Source of the DNA: Thermoplasmata archaeon | GTDB taxonomy: Archaea; Thermoplasmatota; Thermoplasmata; Thermoplasmatales; Thermoplasmataceae | DNA: 27,636 bases | Direction of reading: 5' to 3' | Assembly (NCBI GenBank): GCA_021845325.1 | Contig: JAKBRR010000003.1 | Coordinates: forward strand, 1 to 27,636 | In this document: positions 23,887 to 27,636 of the stretch, piece by piece | Layout: each line of letters starts with the position of its first letter | Position numbering within the stretch: the stretch's first letter is position 1 | Program-made: the position numbers and the translations under genes | The notes under the pieces: model-generated | Databases searched by the model: none | Told to the model about the DNA's origin: nothing | The model's input: the letters and a program-made list of their open reading frames with translations, nothing else

Positions 23887-24776
23887 TGATAGAATTAGAG
23901 GCAAATAATTTAAGCAAAAAATACGGTAACTTTTACGCGTTACATGATTTCAGCCTGGAGGTTCATAAAGGAGAGTGCGTAGCACTTCTTGGTCCAAATG
24001 GTGCGGGAAAGAGTACATTATTGAAAATTTCCACAAATATAATACATCCAACCAGAGGGACTCTGAAGATAGGGGGAATAAATGTACAGGATGACCCAAT
24101 GAAAGCACTTGAAAAGGTAGGTCCGCTGGTGGAACTTCCAGAGTTTTATCCATATCTCAATGGAACTGAAATTCTTAATTTTGTATGCAAGGTGAAGGGA
24201 GCCTCAAAAGAAAAGATAAAGGATGAGATAGAAAGGCTTTCCTCAATGCTAAAAATGGAAGAATTCATAAATAAAAAGAGTGGATCATATTCCAGGGGAA
24301 TGAAGCAGAGGCTTGCACTGGCATGTTCTATGACAATGGATCCTGAACTGCTTATACTGGATGAACCAACTTTCGGCCTAGATCCAAGGGGAATGAGAGA
24401 ATTTATTGAAATAATTAGAGAGCTAAATGTAAAAGAGGGGAAAACGGTAATCTTAAGCACACATCTTATTTCAGAGGCAAGGGAAATAGCAGACAAAGTT
24501 GTAATTATCAATCATGGAACAAAAATGCTTGAAATGAAAAATGAAAGAGAAACAAATCTAATGAATGTGACATTTTACGATGAACCTGAAATATCTTTAC
24601 TGGAAACATCTTCCATAAAGGTCATTGAGGATCATGGCAATACCGTGACTATTCAGAGAGATGAAAACATATCCAACGATGATGTGATCGATTACTTCAG
24701 GGACAAGAATCTAAAGATAAGATGGATAGAACCCACGAACCAGATAGAGAGAAAATACCTGGATCTGATAAATTGA
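23886..24776 (+). CDS. ABC transporter ATP-binding protein (BcrA/ABC-2 type)
   Basis: The 296-residue ATPase drives the preceding permease. Walker A is G-P-N-G-A-G-K-S-T (36-44), the signature is S-Y-S-R-G-M-K-Q-R-L-A (134-144), Walker B is L-L-I-L-D-E (155-160) and the switch His is H193 in S-T-H-L. The Q-loop region reads V-E-L-P-E-F-Y-P-Y-L-N-G-T-E, with Glu in place of the usual Gln. This resembles the 'I-E-x-P-G-F-Y-P-N-L-T' form of BcrA/lantibiotic-type exporters. A C-terminal extension of about 80 residues after the H-loop is standard for this group. An in-frame GTG one codon earlier (23883) is rejected on Shine-Dalgarno spacing. Stop and start overlap as TGATG, so translation is coupled. 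Confidence 0.93.
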   Translation: MIELEANNLSKKYGNFYALHDFSLEVHKGECVALLGPNGAGKSTLLKISTNIIHPTRGTLKIGGINVQDDPMKALEKVGPLVELPEFYPYLNGTEILNFVCKVKGASKEKIKDEIERLSSMLKMEEFINKKSGSYSRGMKQRLALACSMTMDPELLILDEPTFGLDPRGMREFIEIIRELNVKEGKTVILSTHLISEAREIADKVVIINHGTKMLEMKNERETNLMNVTFYDEPEISLLETSSIKVIEDHGNTVTIQRDENISNDDVIDYFRDKNLKIRWIEPTNQIERKYLDLIN

Positions 24777-24802
24777 ACATAATAAGGTTATTAGATTTTA
24801 AT

Positions 24803-25177
24803 TTAAATGTAATCCCACAGACGATCCTGCCAGAGATCGTATTCCTCCTTTAATTCCTTAATTTCCACTTCCTTAAATTCGCCACTTTCCTTTGCCCTTT
24901 TATATTTTTTCATTAGATCTTCCTGAGTACTCTTTGAGAGATCATCAAAATATTCCTTAATTTCCTTTTCTATGGCAGGGTGTAACTTTCCTATTTTCTC
25001 CCCGCTATAAAGTACCTTGAAGAATACATGATCTCCTAAGGTTACATGGAAAATACTCCACTTCTCAACGTATTTATTAAGAAAATGGTTTCCTGTTAAA
25101 TTACCTAAAGCCTTTACGATTTCCTGATTCTGTTCGGAATCGTTCAACTGAAACGATATCTCCACTCCTTTCTTCAT
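24803..25177 (-). CDS. Conserved-looking hypothetical cytosolic protein, 124 residues
   Basis: I do not recognise this protein. Residues 1-60 look like mixed alpha/beta (K-K-G-V-E-I-S-F-Q-L-N-D at the start; W-S-I-F-H-V-T-L-G-D-H-V-F-F-K-V-L-Y, two likely strands). Residues 65-124 are strongly charged and helical, with a coiled-coil-like E-V-E-I-K-E-L-K-E-E-Y-D-L-W-Q-D-R-L-W end. No signal or membrane segment is present. GGGAGGG just before the ATG could act as a Shine-Dalgarno, and a TATA-like TTTATAAATT lies about 30 bases upstream. It converges with the ABC ATPase (26-base gap) and follows the CoA-transferase in the same direction after 51 bases. Base use is like its neighbours. Confidence 0.65.
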   Translation of the reverse strand: MKKGVEISFQLNDSEQNQEIVKALGNLTGNHFLNKYVEKWSIFHVTLGDHVFFKVLYSGEKIGKLHPAIEKEIKEYFDDLSKSTQEDLMKKYKRAKESGEFKEVEIKELKEEYDLWQDRLWDYI

Positions 25178-25228
25178 CTTCCCTCCCGTACATGCTAATC
25201 ATAATTTATAAAGAGAATGGGTTTTGTA

Positions 25229-26884
25229 CTAAATTTCTGTTGCCCACATCTCAATATCTCTTCTTTCCATTTCCTGTTTACCGAAGACGATCTCAGGCAT
25301 CTTTTTTATTTCCCTGCTCACATCTGGCTTGAATTCCATCTTCTCTATGATATCCTTATCGATGTCTATTCCTTCTGGCACCTCTGCTATACGCAAACCT
25401 TTCTGCGTCAGATCAAAAACACATCTCTCTGTAAAATACTTTACAGTTTTGCCATATTTCAGAGCCTCATTTCCGCTAAAGAATATCTTGTATACCTTCT
25501 TGACAAATTTGACAGTGTTGGCATCTTTTAATATTTTCAATTTACCGTCTTTAAACTGTAATTCAATTTTTCCAGCAGTGAAATTACCTGCGAATAAAGA
25601 TGTTGGAGATCCCTGTGCTATAACTGAAAAACCTCCAGGTCCCGTTAGCTTGTTTGGGATATAGGAAGGATTCACATTACCGTTACTATCAATTTGAAGG
25701 AACCCAAGTGATGCAACATCTATTATTCCACCCTCATAGTTTGAAAACATATCAGGAATTGTGGACAGGGCAAAGGCACCCATGGATACTCCAAAATCGC
25801 CACCGGTTAGAGCAATACCTCCCCACGGCCCAGATTCTACTACTGTAACAATATCCCTTGAATAACCTGCCCTGGAAAGAATTGAAGAAACAAGCGCCGG
25901 TATTCCTACACCGAGATTAAGTAAAATTGTATTTCCTTTCTTTTTTCTCATTGATACAAGTTCAAGCGCGATTCTTTTTGCGATTATACTCTGAATGTAA
26001 GGGACATTGGAATTTTGAAGATCATGAAGGATACTGTCAGTAATGTTGGAAGGATTAATCTTAAAACAGGCCCTTGGATCATATTCAAATGAAGGTGCCT
26101 GCCAGTGATATTCTCTGGGGCTTCTAACAACTATGTCCACTAATGGATATGGTACCTCAACCATCCTGGGTGCGAACTGCTTTTCATTATCCAGCAACTT
26201 CACCTGTGCAATTACTGTCCCAGGGTTAGGTCTAGCCTTGACTGCCTGCACTATATTTATGACTGTTCCCCTGATTGGTTCGTCTTCCATTGATAGGCTG
26301 CCCATAATATCTGACGAGGATACTCTTACAAAGCAGACATCAGGTTTTGGTGCCTCATACAGTAATAATGGGCTGCCAGAAATGTTAAGTTTCGTAATTT
26401 TGCACATATTGCTCTTCCTTGCACTTTCATTAAGTGTTCCACTGTCCTGATCCGGATCTAGAAATGTTCCTATTCCTATCCTAGTCAAAAGACCAGGTCT
26501 TCCGGAGGCAACTTCCCTGAACCAGTATGATGCTATTCCAATAGGCCACCCATACACAGGTATTTTATCCTCCAGGGTTATTTTCTGTAAAAATGGAGAG
26601 AATCCCATGAATGGGACAAGCAAACCCCTAATAAGAGAAAAATCATTGGTCTCATACATTTCCTTAAGAACTGCATCAAGAGCCCTGTCAACTGAGGCTG
26701 GTAATGCATCTGTTTCTATGAATAAATCTCTGGGATGACCTGTTAGTTTATAATTCTCATACAACTTTTTGATGAGAAACTCCGGAGTATTAGCAAGATT
26801 AAACCCTGAAATTGCAAGAGTGGATCCATCCTTGATATCCTTATAAAAATTAAGTTCCTGATTTTCTGTATATATCTGAACCAT
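25229..26884 (-). CDS. Family I CoA-transferase, fused alpha-beta form
   Basis: The 551-residue cytosolic protein matches fused two-domain CoA-transferases (acetate/propionate or 3-oxoacid type, YdiF-like), which move CoA between acyl-CoA and a free acid through a glutamyl-CoA intermediate. The N-terminal half carries G-S-T-L-A-I-S-G-F (20-28) and P-E-F-L-I-K-K-L. The C-terminal half has L-N-L-G-V-G-I-P (322-329) and V-V-E-S-G-P-W-G-G (348-356), where Glu350 is the expected catalytic residue; G-G-I-I-D-V-A-S-L-G-F-L-Q-I-D follows. No thiolase, acyl-CoA dehydrogenase or other pathway gene is adjacent, so the acyl group is unknown. A TATA-like GGTTAAATC (26901-26909) suits the ATG start. Confidence 0.88.
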   Translation of the reverse strand: MVQIYTENQELNFYKDIKDGSTLAISGFNLANTPEFLIKKLYENYKLTGHPRDLFIETDALPASVDRALDAVLKEMYETNDFSLIRGLLVPFMGFSPFLQKITLEDKIPVYGWPIGIASYWFREVASGRPGLLTRIGIGTFLDPDQDSGTLNESARKSNMCKITKLNISGSPLLLYEAPKPDVCFVRVSSSDIMGSLSMEDEPIRGTVINIVQAVKARPNPGTVIAQVKLLDNEKQFAPRMVEVPYPLVDIVVRSPREYHWQAPSFEYDPRACFKINPSNITDSILHDLQNSNVPYIQSIIAKRIALELVSMRKKKGNTILLNLGVGIPALVSSILSRAGYSRDIVTVVESGPWGGIALTGGDFGVSMGAFALSTIPDMFSNYEGGIIDVASLGFLQIDSNGNVNPSYIPNKLTGPGGFSVIAQGSPTSLFAGNFTAGKIELQFKDGKLKILKDANTVKFVKKVYKIFFSGNEALKYGKTVKYFTERCVFDLTQKGLRIAEVPEGIDIDKDIIEKMEFKPDVSREIKKMPEIVFGKQEMERRDIEMWATEI

Positions 26885-26900
26885 CTGAATCGTTCATGTA

Positions 26901-26909
26901 GATTTAACC
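26901..26909 (-). promoter_or_regulatory. TATA-like element of the CoA-transferase gene
   Basis: GGTTAAATC on the minus strand is centred about 21 bases before the ATG at 26884; a second AT-rich candidate, ATTAATAAAT, lies about 31 bases before it. Confidence 0.4.
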
Positions 26910-27010
26910 AATTTATTAATTCTTTGAAAAAGATTGGGCATCCTTAATTTTTAAATGATAATTATTTTAAAATGCTATTACCATGGAATGACCACTATAA
27001 ACACAACTGA

Positions 27011-27636
27011 TCAATTGAAACGTTTCTGCAAATATTCATAGGCGGCATTTATCTCCTTTATTTTTTTAGTATATTCAGAGTTATCTGCATTTTCAGATAG
27101 ATCTGGATGGTATTTTCTTACCATTTTCCTGTATGAAGATTTAATTAGCTCCGGATCTTCTGTTGGATTCATTTCCAGCACATTGAACATTTCATTTTCT
27201 AACTGGGGATTATCAGATACAACATTGGTGTGCGGTTCATAACCAAACTTATTTTTGTATCTATCATTATCCACATACTCATAAAATATATCATGGTCGT
27301 CCTCTGGAAAACCATAAATTCCTGCTGCATCCATCAGCTTGGAAAAAAATAATTTTCTGTCTTTCCTTCGTAAAGAATTATTTTGACAGTAATAAACTTC
27401 ATTAAGATTAGAATTTGAACCATCGCTGAAATTGCATAATATTAAGCAATTTTTGATTATATCCGGCAATCTAAGTGACCAACCGATTCTGCCAAATGAA
27501 TCAAATACGTTCTTCCTGTAAAGTGGTTTGGCCTTTATCCCGTCTCCTGTTATGTAAAATCTAATAATTCCTTTCCTGTCAGAAATAATAGATTCCTCAA
27601 TTATCCAGTAGATGAAGATATTCTGGAATAACTTCT
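27011..27636 (-). CDS. C-terminal J-domain (DnaJ-like) protein, 5' end outside the window
   Basis: The last 65 or so residues form a J domain: M-F-N-V-L-E-M-N-P-T-E-D-P-E-L-I-K-S-S-Y-R, then the invariant H-P-D in R-K-Y-H-P-D-L-S-E-N, then K-K-I-K-E-I-N-A-A-Y-E-Y-L. J domains stimulate the ATPase of Hsp70 (DnaK). There is no Gly/Phe region or zinc finger, so this is a type C J protein rather than DnaJ itself. A TTG at 27467-27469 could be taken as the start, but the frame stays open to the window edge and encodes a protein-like stretch (E-E-S-I-I-S-D-R-K-G-I-I-R-F-Y-I-T-G-D-G-I), so the gene is longer: about 207 residues are visible. The N-terminal domain is not recognised. Confidence 0.82.
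   Translation of the reverse strand, partial: KLFQNIFIYWIIEESIISDRKGIIRFYITGDGIKAKPLYRKNVFDSFGRIGWSLRLPDIIKNCLILCNFSDGSNSNLNEVYYCQNNSLRRKDRKLFFSKLMDAAGIYGFPEDDHDIFYEYVDNDRYKNKFGYEPHTNVVSDNPQLENEMFNVLEMNPTEDPELIKSSYRKMVRKYHPDLSENADNSEYTKKIKEINAAYEYLQKRFN

Noticed and set aside
24146..24511. 121-codon minus-strand frame inside the ABC ATPase gene
   Set aside because: It lies wholly within a gene with intact Walker and signature motifs and has a low-complexity Ser/Ile-rich translation, as expected of a shadow.
25329..25664. Plus-strand frames within the CoA-transferase gene
   Set aside because: They oppose a complete enzyme with its catalytic Glu and show no family features.
27467..27469. TTG as start of the J-domain gene
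   Set aside because: The frame is open upstream to the window edge with protein-like composition, and no promoter was recognised near this codon.
1..27636. CRISPR array, insertion sequence or rRNA
   Set aside because: No regularly spaced direct repeats, transposase-like protein or rRNA sequence was seen on either strand.

Overview
The window reads as archaeal, most likely a member of the Thermoplasmata (Thermoplasma/Ferroplasma/Cuniculiplasma-like). It is AT-rich. Many genes have a TATA-like element about 25 bases before the start codon and almost no leader. It carries a thermopsin-type acid protease, sequon-rich secreted proteins, surface repeats of the type 'Y-x-V-x-F-x-E-x-G-L-P-x-G-T-x-W', an archaeal tRNA-Arg without encoded CCA, and formate-tetrahydrofolate ligase. 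The lineage is an inference from these traits; no marker gene in the window proves it.

Layout. Bases 1-2700 hold a small winged-helix regulator, a secreted protein with two NTF2-like domains, and, divergently, a methylenetetrahydrofolate-reductase-like enzyme. Bases 2702-13600 are a leftward block for the cell surface and glycans: a giant thermopsin-family surface protein, a Wzx-like flippase, rmlB and rmlC (dTDP-sugar synthesis), a secreted beta-domain/multi-TM protein, a DUF2079 membrane protein and a small four-helix membrane protein. Bases 13694-16956 hold a TPR protein, a DUF4382 exported protein and an aldo/keto reductase. Bases 17034-21964 hold formate-tetrahydrofolate ligase, two MFS transporters and tRNA-Arg(GCG). 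Bases 22121-24776 run rightward: a glycosylated membrane-anchored protein, an ABC-2 permease and its ATPase. Bases 24803-27636 hold an unrecognised 124-residue protein, a family I CoA-transferase and a J-domain protein that runs off the right edge.

How the genes fit together. The MTHFR-like protein and Fhs suggest tetrahydrofolate-linked one-carbon metabolism (formate to 10-formyl-THF, later 5-methyl-THF). rmlC/rmlB, the flippase and the DUF2079 protein suggest building and exporting deoxysugar-containing surface glycans, which would fit the many N-x-S/T sequons in the neighbouring exported proteins. The two MFS carriers and the ABC pair are export/transport modules.

The most striking unexplained element is the 94-base leader of the 14-TM efflux-type MFS gene (21484-21577). 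It starts where the promoter predicts transcription to start. It contains a branched stem and two tandem hairpins that share a loop (G-Y-Y-T-C-G) while three of their five stem pairs differ in a pairing-preserving way. It ends in a Shine-Dalgarno sequence identical to the 5' arm of the first hairpin, so two mutually exclusive folds can be drawn, one hiding the ribosome site. This looks like an undescribed translational riboswitch or protein-binding leader; a pair of DNA operators is the main alternative.
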